Shown here: piece by piece, positions 11,166-47,349 of the stretch
Numbering within the stretch: the first letter of the stretch is position 1
How the letters are laid out: each line of letters opens with the position of its first letter
Assembly (NCBI GenBank): GCA_951799405.1
Contig: OX637343.1
Coordinates: 3,410,001 to 3,474,000, forward strand
Reading direction: 5' to 3'
From: Agapetus fuscipes
Taxonomy: Eukaryota; Arthropoda; Insecta; Trichoptera; Glossosomatidae
Length of the DNA: 64,000 nucleotides
Notes under the pieces: model-generated
Database searches by the model: none
What the model saw: only the letters and a program-made list of their open reading frames with translations
Told to the model about the DNA's origin: nothing
Position numbers and translations under genes: made by a program

Positions 11166-11503
11166 TATAATCTATGATCTAAGCTGCAAAGAGATGTGAA
11201 CATTTAAGGCTCATATTAAATGCATGCCCATAGACATGCGCATGTAGGTTCGCACCTACACATTCTGCATGTGTGCATACAAATAAACAAAACCTCACCT
11301 TTTGGCGCGCTTGAGATGGTCCTGGACCATTAAATGGCGCCACAGGAAAGAAATCATTAATCATCATCATCATGAACATAAACTTTGCAACTCCTGCCGC
11401 CCTGCCCGCCGACCTGCCCTGAAACCGGTGTGGCATTGGCAAAAGTGAACCAATTTTTACAGGGCGGGAGGTCAGCCTCATACCAACCTATAAGTCAAGG
11501 AAC
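11166..11503 (-). mobile_element. SINE family B interrupted by ~70 bp
   Basis: Minus-strand copy split near 11300-11372 by unrelated sequence containing TGGTCCTGGACCATTAAATG and an ATC/ATG simple run. Confidence 0.7.
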
Positions 11504-11633
11504 AATGAACCGAGTAAAAACGCAACTTTTTACCGAGTGACAACCCAATATTGTCTGTCAATTCATGTGTTGACCTCATTGTATTTCACAATGCCAGATT
11601 GTTGTACTGATGAAGTTTTCTCTTTTTTTGTAG

Positions 11634-36145
<24,512 letters not shown>

Positions 36146-37285
36146 CCCACACCTAGCGGGCAGGAAACAGAAACAACTACCTGTCCGCTCAAAGCCAACA
36201 CAGACAAAGAAAACAGCGAGAAAGATGATGGAAGCAAGCGTGAAGCAAAGGGTGAAACTGTCCACGCAGAAGTCCACCTGGACGATCACCATATTCCTAA
36301 TAGCAATGACGTGAACACACAGGCGTAACAGTCAATCAGCTTAGGCATACACTAATTTATTTAGACAAATTTTAATATTTTGTAACATTGTAATCTTTGT
36401 ACTTGTTTGTTGTATTGAGTGTCCTGCGCACTTCATAAGTCCTCTTTTTCCATATTGTTTGTACGTTGTTTTGAAATGCTGCAATGCGGTCCGCAAGTGA
36501 ATTGGCATAGACAATATTGTGTCGTCACCCAGCCAGGTTGCTAGGGAAAAGGCATACAAATATTTTTTGTTATTGTTTGCTAAGGACTGCAGTCCCATGC
36601 AAGACTTGCGTTTTCTCGCCAAGAAAATAGTTCCAAATTCAAAGTCATTTTAATTTTCATTTGAGTTTTTGAAGCATATAAGACTAGGTCCACTGTACAT
36701 TTCTCATTCATGGGGTATAAATACATTAATCACTGTTTAATTTGGATTCTCTGCATTTAACCTCCAGGGTGCCGGATCTGCGCTTACAGTACTGATCACG
36801 ATTTTTAATTTTTTTCTCTAGTTTTTACTCAGCAATAAGACGGAAAATCTTTATTGGATAAAACTACTCACCTATAAATTAAAATAATTATTTTTCTTTT
36901 GTGAATATTGTAAAAATAAATTTGTACTTGTAAACTGAGGAGTTTAAAGACAAAAGTCTCTTTTTTTACACAGTATACAGACATAACAAAAAAAAAAGTT
37001 TTGTTTACATTGCAAGGCTCCACTACTCTTGAACATTTATGCACCTGCTTGGCTTACGTGCCCATTCATAATAATATTATATGTCTACTTTTAGAACAGG
37101 ATGTTTTTTTTCATTATCATAATACTATGAGGTAGTGCAGTAAATCCATCTCTCATGATCTACTAGATGATGCACTGAAAAAAAACTGAAGTTCAATGTC
37201 TCTGAGATTAAAAATCAGAATAATACGAGATATGTTTTGTATCTTTTGAAATATTTAATATCAAAACCAAGGGTTGGGTGGCTGG
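36146..37285 (+). other. uex: Probable uex 3' UTR and flank
   Basis: AATAAA at 36915-36920 is the first good poly(A) signal in a long AT-rich stretch after the stop; mRNA probably ends about 15-30 bases later. No repeat recognised. Confidence 0.5.
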
Positions 37286-37547
37286 ATCTAATCTAATCTA
37301 ATCTAAGCTGCAAAGATATATATCATTTAAGATTTATATTAAATGCATTCCCACAAGCAGATATGTATAATTTCGCGCTAACACATGCCGCATGTGGACC
37401 TACAATATAAAAACCCAATCTCAAATGAACATAAGCCTTGCAACTCTTGCCGTCCTTCCCTGAAACAGGGGTGACATTGGCAAAGTGAACCATTTTTTTT
37501 ACAGTATGGGTGGTCAGCCGCATAACAACCTATAAGTCAAGGAACAT
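37286..37547 (-). mobile_element. SINE family B
   Basis: Minus strand with tail (ATCTA)4 at 37286-37305. Confidence 0.8.
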
Positions 37548-37880
37548 ACATGACAAATTACATTTTTAAAATCAATAAAATAACAATATATACATTGACA
37601 TAAAAAACTAAATCACAAAACCAATTTTACTTTACTTTGCTGGATAATGGCGGAAACTTGCTGGCACCCGCTAGAGGTTAATACTTACCCCAACATTCAG
37701 CAGGACACTCGATGCAACACTGTATTTGTTGTAGTTTTACATTATTAATCTATGCAGGCTAGTTTATTGACTATTAAGTAGGGACAGTGTTTATTTTATA
37801 CAATAATCTTGTTATGTACATACATACATATAATGATAGCGATACCATCCTACTCTCCCTGTGCAGGCAAAACTGACAAG
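37548..37880. other. Unassigned spacer
   Basis: Nothing recognised. Confidence 0.5.
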
Positions 37881-38145
37881 TCTAATCTAATCTAATCTAA
37901 TCTAAGCTGCAAAGATAAATATCATTTAAGATTTATATTAAATGCATTCCCACAAGCAGACATGTATAATTTCGCGCTAACACATGCCGCATGTGGACCT
38001 GCAATATAAAAACCCAATCTCAAATGAACATAAGCCCTGCAACTCTTGCCGTCCTTCCCTGAAACAGGGGTGACATTGGCAAAGTGAACCATTTTTTTAC
38101 AGTATGGGTGGTCAGCCGCATACCAACCTATAAGTCAAGGAACAT
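37881..38145 (-). mobile_element. SINE family B
   Basis: Almost identical to the copy 0.6 kb upstream, with a (TCTAA)4 tail. Confidence 0.8.
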
Positions 38146-38184
38146 CATAAGGAAATTCATAAATAATACTTATATTAGGATGAT

Positions 38185-38300
38185 TTGTTTGGTGAGAGCT
38201 GTTTTTGTGTGAATCCCCCCTCAACAGCCCTCTCCGAGCTTGGTCGTCTCTCCAAAATTAGTGCGTGTCTGACGGTGGGGCTGGACCAAGACATCCACCC
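38185..38300 (-). mobile_element. LINE 3' scrap
   Basis: Fragments of the LINE 3' UTR and C-terminal coding (cf. 58772-59616). Confidence 0.5.
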
Positions 38301-38367
38301 CATAAATGTTAAATAATTTTACTTTGCAAAAGGAAGGTCTGGGCTTGATTAATAAATATATATTTAC

Positions 38368-38690
38368 AATAATTATAACTACACAGATAAAATTTATTTA
38401 TCAAATATTACACAAACCATTGTAAGAGAACTTAAATTATTCTCAACATTTATGCCGTGATTTGTGACAATTGTTATAGAAGAAAAAATCAGTTCATCCT
38501 CAGTCAGCGTGCAGAGAGGGTGTCTCCTGAAGATGTTAGCTACGTCGCTAACAAAACTTCGAGAATAATGTAAGTTCTCTTATAACGGTTCGTGTAATAT
38601 CCGATAAATAAATTTTAGCTGTGTACTTATAATTATTGTAAATATGTCAAACGACCGTAATTCCAACCTAAACCTAATATATTTTTTTTA
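38368..38690 (+). repeat. Repeat family F, long inverted repeat with central hairpin
   Basis: The left arm (ACAATAATTATAACTACACAG, then ATTACACAAACCATTGTAAG) and right arm (CTTATAACGGTTCGTGTAAT, then TTATAATTATTGT) are imperfect inverse copies. The motif at 38527-38556 lies between them. Confidence 0.55.
38527..38556 (+). ncRNA. Hammerhead-like hairpin motif (putative)
   Basis: CTGAAGA, T, stem GTTAGC/GCTAAC with loop TACGTC, then AAAA. Compared with 14181-14210, two stem pairs have changed together (GC to AT). Confidence 0.4.
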
Positions 38691-39060
38691 GATTATTTTT
38701 CTATTTTCGATTTTTCTGCCAGAAATCCAAACCAGGTTCTTTTCAGTCGAGGGCAGTGATCGTTGGACTGATCAGTCCAATCCAGTTGTTGACTGGTCAT
38801 GTTTGTCTGCCCTGCGGTGATGAAATGTATAATAGTGTTAACACGTAGAACGGATTCAGCTTTAATCTGTACTTAACAAGTATAACTTACCTTAGATATA
38901 GAACAACAACTTTACCATATCTTTGTGTTATTGTATTTTAGTAAGCCACATTTTATTTGTTTCATGTTTATTTACTTAAAACCGGCCACATTCTCTCTGC
39001 GCTGTACTTAAACAATGATTAAACTTTTTAGAGTTTTAGTACACGGTGAAAATTAATTTT
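38691..39060. other. Unassigned spacer
   Basis: Nothing recognised. Confidence 0.5.
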
Positions 39061-39320
39061 TGTGAGAAAGAAAATAAAAAAATAACACAAATTGAGCATT
39101 TATTTCACCTCAAGTACATTAAACTTGTCATTTTTAAAATTGACAAGAAAAAAACCATACATACTTACATCCTTCTCATTTCTCTATGGTTTTTTTTCTT
39201 GTCAATTTTGTAAGTGCCCTCCTGAAAATGATGCAAGTAAATCAAAAGTACTTGAGGTGAAATAAATGCTCAACTTGTGAAAATAAAACTTTATTTTTTA
39301 TTTTTAAACTTTCTCATTTA
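39061..39320. mobile_element. Palindromic (foldback) element
   Basis: Arms at 39086-39117 and 39248-39279 are inverse copies with one mismatch over 32 bp (TTGAGCATTTATTTCACC). An inner pair (CTTGTCAATTTT / AAAATTGACAAG) extends the stem. No target duplication was resolved. Confidence 0.7.
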
Positions 39321-39628
39321 ACAATTATGTTACTTATGATAGAACAAAGGGAGAAATCTTATTATTTTAATAGATGAAAAACTGTACTTATTACTTATCA
39401 AGGACCAGCAATCTGTATACTTACTTCCTGTGGGCATGGATCATCATGCACATGTGCTGATTTGCTATCTGGGTTAAGATTTCATTGATTGTCACTTTTA
39501 CAATTATCACGTGGAAAAGAGATGGATGGATTAAAAGTATGCATGTGTGATGGAGATAGATAGCAAAAAGGCAAGGCGGCCTCTAAACAGTCAATTATAT
39601 TGCGCAATATTGCAAACTGCAATATTTT
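39321..39628. other. Unassigned spacer
   Basis: Nothing recognised. Confidence 0.5.
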
Positions 39629-39833
39629 GGACCCAGTTACTGTAAGGCTGGATGGACCTTTTAGTGACCGGTCTTTGATAAAGGCTTTATGATTTGTTTC
39701 AACTCAGTGAAGAGCATATTTGGAAATATAAATGGTATATTTTTGTGCTCCGCCGGGATCCGAAGAATCCACAACTTTCCATTTATGAGTCCGAAGTGTT
39801 GCCACTGGACTACGGATTGGTCCAAGTTTAGGG
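39629..39833 (-). mobile_element. SINE family C, complete head
   Basis: Minus strand: head GGACCAATCCGTAGTCCAGT, then ACACTTCGGACTC and the body to ...AACTGGGTCC. Confidence 0.75.
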
Positions 39834-40952
39834 TTAATATTAAAGATTGTGCAATGATTGACCGAAAGTTTGAACGAGTTTAATTTTTATTGCATCGTGT
39901 AGGGACAACAGTATTGCCAATGTTTTTTCAGTTTCAGTCGTTACAAGCAGTACACGAGCGAAAACATTGTGCAGTTTGTGTTATTGTGCAATATAATTGC
40001 TCGTTTGGATTCAGAGCGCCTTCTATCTTATTGTACAATGCTTTTGTAGGCCTAGGGGCCGCGTAAGCGTTCGCGAATGGCAGGGCTTGCGTGTTTGGTA
40101 GGAACGGATAACAGTGGGTGACAGATATCATTGACAGTGAGGCAGCTTCTTCTATACTCACATGGCCTGCTTTACTCTGTGGTTTGCCGTGCTAATGAAC
40201 TATAACTATTCCATCATTCTACTACGACTTGTAGAATAGGGTGATGTTTTTCATTTACACTGTATGACCCCTTATGTTCCATCGTATTTTAAAATTTGTC
40301 AACCATTGTCAATACATAATTCTTTCAATAATGTACTTTTATGCTGTTATGTTAAAAAAAAAACATGTTTGTAAATTGTATTGTAAAAAAATTAATAAGA
40401 CAAGAATATAGTTCCTTTTAATGTTTTTGTTTGTTGTTTAAAAAAATATGATAGAAAATATGAGATATTTCCTTCAATATGTACTTAGGTTATTATAACT
40501 CATATTTGATGCATTGTTTCACATTTACTAGGACTCTTTCTGAACTATTGGCATATTAAACTTCTTACTAAATTAGAGAACTCGTCCATTTGTCTTAGCC
40601 CTTATAAATTCACTGCTTACAAATCATCTCCTCATACTCTTTCAACAATTATTGTTTACTACTTATAACTAATCTTTGTAGGATAATGAAAAAAAAAAAC
40701 AATTGATATAAGATAAAACCAAAGTAATTTATTTAATAATTGTCAGACATTTTCTTCCATTATATTAATATTTACAATTACTACAGACTTACAATAATGG
40801 CATTACAAATTAGACAAGACATGATATATTTTCACATGATAATAATTATTTGGTTTATAAAGTAAGAGTTGCAAATAAAGGCTGGACCAGACTGTACACC
40901 TAATGTCAGTGAATAGAAAGTCTGTTGGTTGATCAGTCTAAAGATGTAAGCA
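39834..40952. other. Unassigned AT-rich spacer
   Basis: No coding or repeat signal recognised. Confidence 0.5.
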
Positions 40953-40960
40953 ATAACAAG

Positions 40961-41327
40961 CAGGGATGTTATGGATATCCGTAACTGAAACTATCGGATA
41001 TCCAAAATTTAAAAAAATATTTAAATCCGTAACCGAAACCAAAATATTATTTTTGGATAGTTTCAGATAATATTGAATAAAGTAATAGAAAATATGTATG
41101 TTATATTGTGTTATTTTAAGTGAACATAATATGTAACAATCGCTAATATTTGTAAAACCGAATGATAACTTATGATGAATTTATGATCTTATTTGTAGGT
41201 ATGATGCTTTTACAATTTCTTAACAATTCAATATCCGTAACTGAAACAATCCAAAATAATTCCATATCTGAAACTGAAATTATATTCCAATATCCCTTTC
41301 TGAAACTTTATATCCAAAACATCCCTG
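40961..41327. mobile_element. hAT-type MITE with ATATCCGTAACTGAAAC repeats
   Basis: Termini CAGGGATGTTATGGATAT...ATATCCAAAACATCCCTG; 8-bp flanks ATAACAAG (40953-40960) and ATAAGAAG (41328-41335), one mismatch. The interior repeats TATCCGTAACTGAAAC. Confidence 0.85.
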
Positions 41328-41335
41328 ATAAGAAG

Positions 41336-41795
41336 ATTGTTGCAAGTACACTTTTGTATACATATTCATAATATCAGCCAGTAGTTTATGCAGCCTTAAA
41401 CAGGGATTATTTATTTGATTTCATTACATTTTTATACAAGTCAATTATTATTGCAATATATTTTATAAGTTCAGACAGGAATCTATACAATGACAGTTCT
41501 ATGTTGCTAGTTTTTACATTATCATTGAAATCATCCTGGCAAAATAAGGTATTATTGCAATTTAACATAACTGGTGATAATAAAAGTAAGCAGATGGCAA
41601 TAAAGTAATATTCATATGTACAAAATATACAGCATGCTAGGAGCATTGTCACTATTACTTATAACAACACTGAACAGACATGGGCAGAGTAAACATTGGT
41701 GGTGTGGGAGTGTACAACATTGTTCACAAAAATAAACAATTACATTTGGATAAAACTAAATAAAAATACCTGATCACCTCAGCTGACATTTTGAC
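41336..41795. other. Unassigned AT-rich spacer
   Basis: Nothing recognised. Confidence 0.5.
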
Positions 41796-41798
41796 TTA

Positions 41799-41973
41799 GA
41801 GCCCGTTCCCACTTGTCGGGCGTCGGATCCGTATATTCATCGGAGGTTCCAGTGGCAGAACATTATGTATGGAGCTATTCACACTTGTCGGAAACGATTT
41901 TGTCCAAAATGTTATGCAACTGGAATCTCCGATGAATATACAGATCCGACACCCGACAAGTGGGAACGGGCTC
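41799..41973. mobile_element. PIF/Harbinger-like MITE, TTA duplication
   Basis: Arms GAGCCCGTTCCCACTTGTCG...CGACAAGTGGGAACGGGCTC, about 45 bp each with few mismatches, flanked by TTA (41796-41798, 41974-41976). Confidence 0.88.
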
Positions 41974-41976
41974 TTA

Positions 41977-43735
41977 TGGCTGGTTCGGACAAGGCGAGTA
42001 ATTTAGCCAAGTAACGAGTAATTTAGTGGCTAAACGTGTGCGAACCCCAACAATTTAGTCCAGTAGTTAAGTCAATGGTTTAAGGCTAGTTCGCACGAGG
42101 CCACTGATTTAGTCAAGTAGCGAGTAATTTAGTAGTGGGCGGGGCGCTACTCGCCCGTGAAGCGTTCGCATTACGGTCCAGTACAGTACACAAGTGCGAA
42201 GTTGGCTGCAGAAAGCCCTTTCTATAATGGCGGAAAATTTGAATTGGCTGCAGTTTGAAAATATTAATTGAGTATTAAAATCATGTTATTATAAAGCCCT
42301 TTAAATTGGCTATAGTTTGGTAATATTAACTGATTTATGCCCGGCCACCTAGCTAGGAGCCTGTTTAGCAAACAACTTCGAAACTCGACTTTTGTAAATT
42401 CGAAATGTATTTTATGGTTTATAAAATAATATACACATTTTAAATAAAAACAACACATGACTATTTGATGTTTAAAATAATATCTACCATTTACGCTGCA
42501 AACATTATTTTTTAATTGAATTTTTATCTTTTCAATGATGTGTACAAAGTATATTTTGTATGCACACACTATAATACGGCTCGTAGTCTGCAGCTGCATT
42601 CAGATGCATTTCTCTGTTGCGTTTTTCGTTGTTGACAATTAACATCAATATTCGACATGTAAAATCGGCATTTTCAAATACACGGCGGTCACCAATCAAT
42701 TATCAAGTTAAAGAAGAAACATGGTTCAACTTTTCAGAGGCTGACCGCGAGAAACTTGTTCAATCCTGCTACATACGCCTCTCACGTCTGTCACAGATAC
42801 CAGCTGATGGCTTACAGTGGCATAAAATTGTAATGCCTCTAATTAGTTATCCCCGTGTGTCACTGAATTGTTTCTGTACAAAACAACAAGTAACAATCCA
42901 TCTGAAGGATATCATAAGGCCTGTGATATGACAAATTTATGGTAGGTACCTATAAACATCGATCAATGTAAAAGATCGATGTTTTTAAATACGTAATAAA
43001 TTCATGGACGATAATAGTTATTTCCACAACATCTTTACCAAAACTATATTTGTACAGCTCTATTGTCAGCAAGGAGCTACATGATTGTATTTTTGACAGC
43101 TGATATCCGCACCAAAAATCGATGTCATACTATTCTTATCGAAAAAAAATTACCTTTCTCAAAACTTTTTGGACGTAGATAAGTCCTAGCAACTTCTATA
43201 TTCTCAAGAGTTTCTAAAAAACCAAGGATATCGGTGTGCATATCCACTTATTTACAGTTTAAACATGACATAACCTCACTGACAGGTCGCTAAGTTTAGG
43301 GAGCGGAACATCGGGCTCGCAAATATAAGAAGTTCTTAAGTACTTAAATATTTTTAAACAGCACTTTATCTTTAAATATTCTTGCTGAAAACGGGCATTA
43401 TCTTTTCAAACTGCAGCCAATTTAAATTGCCGCCATTCTTGCATTTCCGTTTCCCCGCCAAGAGTGAGCGGCCAATGGCGCGGCCGCTAATAAACTCGAC
43501 TCGGACTCGGGCTTTTCCGTGGCTCTTCGGACTCGGACTTTTCCGTGGCTTCTCGGCAACACTCGCCCACGGACGGTGGGCGGGGCCGCTACTTGCCCGA
43601 AAAAATAGAATGAAATGGATCGGCTTGACTAAACCATTGACTTAACTACTGGACTAAATTGTTGTGGTTCGCACACGTTTAGCCACTAAATTACTCGTTA
43701 CTTGACTAAATTACTCGCCTTGTCCGAACCAGCCT
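41977..43735. mobile_element. PIF/Harbinger-like element, 1.76 kb, abutting the previous MITE
   Basis: Long TIRs (TGGCTGGTTCGGACAAGGCG ... CGCCTTGTCCGAACCAGCC), about 105 bp, flanked by TTA at 41974-41976 (shared with the neighbour) and 43736-43738. A 104-aa frame at 42617-42931 (FSEADREKLVQSC) is the only sizeable ORF and is not a transposase; near 43490-43560 a GACTCGGACTCGGGC-type direct repeat occurs. Confidence 0.82.
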
Positions 43736-43910
43736 TTAGGGAAAGAATTGAAAAACTGATAACAAGAACAATAATATCTCTTATGCAAAGAAACATGTTG
43801 GCTTCAGAAATATTAAAATTAGCCATAATAAATAAACATCAACAGAACAAAAACCTATTCTTTTATTTCCATAAAAAGACAGATATAATTTTATATTTAG
43901 AGTTTAGATA

Positions 43911-44016
43911 CCTTGACTTATAGGTTGGTATGAGGCTGACCACGCGCACTGTAAAAAATGGTTCACTTTGCTAATATCATCCTTGTTTCAAGGAAGGTTG
44001 GCAAAAGTTGCAGGGT
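43911..44016 (+). mobile_element. SINE family B, 5' fragment
   Basis: CCTTGACTTATAGGTTGGTATG to GCAAAAGTTGCAGGGTT, then lost. Confidence 0.75.
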
Positions 44017-44282
44017 TGCGGAGTAGTGTCGAAATAAGGGATGCTGTGGATATTTGCAAATGAAGCATGACTGGATTAGAGAGCCTGTGCAATAAGAAGT
44101 TGTCATCATTGTGATACCCAACTGAAACCAAACCTTTGTTGCTTCTGTTGTCACTCTCTTCAACTTACATTTGTTAATAATATGAGTGCACCTAGGCCAG
44201 CTCCTCGGCAAGCTTCTGGCGACAATATCACTTCTACAATACATTATTAGGCCTCACAAACTTTTGACCAATTTCCAATCTT
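44017..44282. other. Unassigned spacer
   Basis: Nothing recognised. Confidence 0.45.
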
Positions 44283-44470
44283 AATCTAACATCAAAGACC
44301 CTGGAGCGGGCAGTTGCCACCAGACTTACGGCACGTCTTCACAAAAACAATCTCTTTCCCGGAATACAGTTACTCTACAGAGACAGGAATAGTGAAGCTT
44401 ATATCAGACATAACTGCAAACGCAGAAAAAAACAACATGATAGTGGTGGCCTTAATTGGCCCCGTCAGCA
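44283..44470 (+). mobile_element. LINE reverse transcriptase fragment
   Basis: Translates with breaks to SKTLERAVATRLTARLHKN and NNLFPGIQLLYRDRNS, the RT fingers region just before the catalytic palm. Confidence 0.75.
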
Positions 44471-44618
44471 GTTAAGAAAGTAGCAGCACCCAAAGCAGTG
44501 AGGATCACTGGTAGTGGAAAAAGGAGCGTGGTTATCTAATTCGCAAAATTCTCATTTTTTTGTGTACTTTTTTAGTATTTATTTTGTCCCGTGCTAAGCT
44601 TTTATAACAAGCGAATTA

Positions 44619-45241
44619 GGGCCCTACCTCACTGAGATGCCATGGCGACGTCGCCGGATAAGTATCCAAACAATTCATTTTACAATGTATGACAGGTAAC
44701 TCACTAGGCGACAGTTTGGCTACGTCACCAATTTGGAAGCGTAGCCACGACTGTCGGCTCCCTGTGTGGAGTCTGGAGACCCTGGCGACGTCACCAGTAA
44801 AATGTACACGAGCAAGCTGCGTTTCACTCGCTCAGTGGCCAACCAGCCGCCAAGACGGACGCATAGACAGTTTCGATACAGAAAGATCCATTGTAGAAAT
44901 TCAAAATAGACCATGTGTATGGGATTCCGCAATAAAAGATTATTCTGATTATAATTTCAAAATAAAATGTTGGGACGATATAGAAAATTTATTCAAAAAG
45001 ACAAAATATAAAAGGATGGACCCATAACTTCTTAGGTTTCTTCTTTTTAAACTTTTTGCGACGCACATAATAAATAAGTACGATTTCTTCTATGCACGAA
45101 GCGTCCATTCTGGATACGAGGGAGAACTGAACTGGCAGACGGTCGCCACTGGCTACTCCATTTGGCAACCGAAGGTAGCCGGAGGTGACCATGCCTATGT
45201 AGCCGGCGACGTCGCCATGGCATCTCGGTGAGGTAGGGCCC
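44619..45241. mobile_element. PIF/Harbinger-like element with perfect GC-rich TIRs
   Basis: GGGCCCTACCTCACTGAGAT...ATCTCGGTGAGGTAGGGCCC, nearly perfect over ~38 bp, flanked by TTA (44616-44618, 45242-45244). The interior (112-aa frame at 44689) has no recognisable domain. Confidence 0.85.
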
Positions 45242-45244
45242 TTA

Positions 45245-45429
45245 GTAATAAAGAAGAGTAGACTTGGCGGTCATACCATTTATTCGAATATTCAAGACAA
45301 TTCTTTTTGCGGGGAGCACAAGTGAGCGGATCTCTGAGGAAAGTCGCTAGAACATCAAGCAAAGCTAACAAGACCATTAGAAAAGCAAATGGAGACATAT
45401 CGGGGGTTTTCTCAACAGGGGCATCTTGT
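45245..45429. other. Unassigned spacer
   Basis: Nothing recognised. Confidence 0.45.
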
Positions 45430-46090
45430 GCATGGAGGACATGACTCCTAGCTTTGTATATTTAGTATCATGCTTCGAGGCATCTCATACTGAAGGGGAA
45501 TTCCCAAGTCCCCAAGTCTACAAGACAATGGCATGCACACGTCATTGCGGGAAGGCTCTTTAGGTCACGGAGGTGCATATTTTGCTGGAAGATATGTACT
45601 ACTGAAATACCATGTAAGGCCATACACCAATATATCCTACTCCTAGTATCCATGAGTGGCCACTTAGTGAGTGGCCCCATGAGCCCTAGGCAATGTGGTC
45701 ACTGGCAACACCAGCAGACATAGCAGATGGGAGAGGGCGATGGCATAAAACCCCAACCCCACCAGCTAAGGGAAGGATAACCCTAACAGAAAGACCCTGG
45801 GCCTCCTGGTAGGGGATTGGGCCAAGGGCTAACAACCCTTTGCTGTAAAAATCAAAGTGTTACTAATTCCGCATATCAATGCCTTGGACTAAATATATAC
45901 CGGAGTCGACCCAAGCACGCTACAAGACTACGAATTGGATTTTGAATAGACCGGGCTCAACCCAGATTGTGACGGAAGAGCTGGCTAGATACATACTGGA
46001 TGTGACAGCAGTGCAAGAGGTCGGATGGCCGGGTAGTGGTGAGGACGGTTGCTCAATCCACCATCTTCTACAGCGGAACCAATAACTACC
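45430..46090 (+). mobile_element. RTE-type LINE, 5' UTR and start of endonuclease
   Basis: The coding end gives NRPGSTQIVTEELARY, LDVTAVQEVGWPGSGEDG and, one frame over, STIFYSGTNNY, the first APE-endonuclease block of RTE elements. The upstream non-coding part resembles an RTE 5' region (GGGCTAACAACCCTTTGCTG). Truncated by the next element. Confidence 0.75.
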
Positions 46091-46094
46091 GACA

Positions 46095-46390
46095 TTTAGC
46101 AAGGAGATATGGAAGAATATGTCAAGAGTGACGACAGTATTGTCATGGTCAAGTGGAGAGACTCAAAGACTGTAACAATTGCATCAACTTGTACAGGAAT
46201 TTCACCAGCTGCTGAGGTAGATAGATGGTAATACAACAACAAAAATTGGCAAGGTGGATATTAGTGACCAGTTGTAGGAGTATTACAGAGCGTTTTTCAA
46301 AATGAGAAAAAGGAAGGTTAAAGTGGCATTGCATTTTTTTGAACTAGCAGCAACAAATGCATGGATGCAATACAGCCTTGATTGCGAAAA
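46095..46390 (+). pseudogene. piggyBac transposase C-terminal fragment
   Basis: SDDSIVMVKWRDSKTVTIAST, then VDISDQL and YYRAFFKMRKRKVKVALHFF, the standard piggyBac C-terminal order, with frame changes. Distinct from the piggyBac at 53.7 kb. Confidence 0.78.
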
Positions 46391-46402
46391 AAAAATGCAT
46401 AA

Positions 46403-46690
46403 TACAAGGGCGGTTTGATAAGTCAGTGACTTTTTTAATTTCCCGCGCAGTTACTTCAAATGCAACAGTGCTGCCGTCAACTGTAATCTACAGGTGGGCA
46501 ACGTTCTAATTTTGATCAAGGTACGTCGTTCAGTTGGTGTTTGACAGCCGTTCAAAGCAGACAACCTTGTGATTTTCTACGAAAATGGGAAAAAGTGAAT
46601 TTCGTGTGTTGATTAAACATTATTTTTTACGTAAAAAAAACCATCACTGAAACTAAGGAAAGACTTGATAAATACTTAATTTAAGTTAAC
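46403..46690 (+). mobile_element. mariner element, 5' end
   Basis: The 5' terminus (TACAAGGGCGGTTTGATAAG) lies at a TA. From ATG 46585 the frame gives EFRVLIKHYFLR then, one base shifted, ITETKERLDKY, the mariner transposase N-terminus (helix-turn-helix). Cut by the next fragment; no right end. Confidence 0.85.
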
Positions 46691-46702
46691 TTAAAATAAG
46701 TA

Positions 46703-47345
46703 AGGCTCCTCCGCCACATGTACCAATAAGTAGATTGTACAATAGAACGGATCCAGGTCCTTTTGTTGTACACGTAACCAGAGAGATAGCTGATCCCAGG
46801 TCTGGGACTTCACTGCACCCTGTTGACTTTGGTCGTTTCCTCATGACGAGGAGGACGGCTGGTGTCGTCCGGGGAGGAGTGAAGTCGGAGGGCCGTAACA
46901 AGGTGTCGCTGCAATTCAGCACAGCTGACTGCGCGAACGATTTTATTAAAGCTAAAGATTTAGGAATCTACAAAGCATATATACCCTCATTCCAGGTCAC
47001 CCGACTTGGAGTCGTTAGGGGTGTCCCAAACTCAGTTTCAATGGATGAATTAATTCAGGACACTTCATGTCCTGAATTCACCAAAGTTATTAAAGCCCGA
47101 AGGCTTAATTTAAAAAAAAATACCCCCGAGGGTAATGTTTGCTTACCCTCCAACACCGTGGTTATAACTTTTGATGGTCAGAGGCTTCCCACCAACATTT
47201 TCCTTTACCATGCCTCATTCCCAGTTGACATTTATCTGTTCCCAACTGTACAATGCTTCAACTGCTGCCGCTTTGGACATACCAAAAATCAATGCCGATC
47301 CACTGCACGCTGCTAAAATGCTCAGAGAACCATGAAGGCTCAGTG
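46703..47345 (+). pseudogene. jockey-like LINE ORF1 (Gag-like), 3'-truncated
   Basis: Encodes an RNA-binding LINE ORF1 protein: LHPVDFGRFL, SFQVTRLGVVRGVPNS, KARRLN, then zinc knuckle CFNCCRFGHTKNQC (C-X2-C-X4-H-X4-C). A second knuckle starts at RC and continues, after a one-base frame change near 47310, as KCSENHEGS. The LINE sequence stops there and virus-like sequence begins within about 70 bp. The long region is otherwise open, so truncation is the main defect. Confidence 0.85.
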
Positions 47346-47349
47346 GCAG

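Noticed and set aside
37286..38145. CRISPR-like or satellite array from two similar 260-bp repeats
   Set aside because: Both are dispersed family-B copies with their own tails, separated by unrelated sequence; a eukaryotic context also makes CRISPR implausible.
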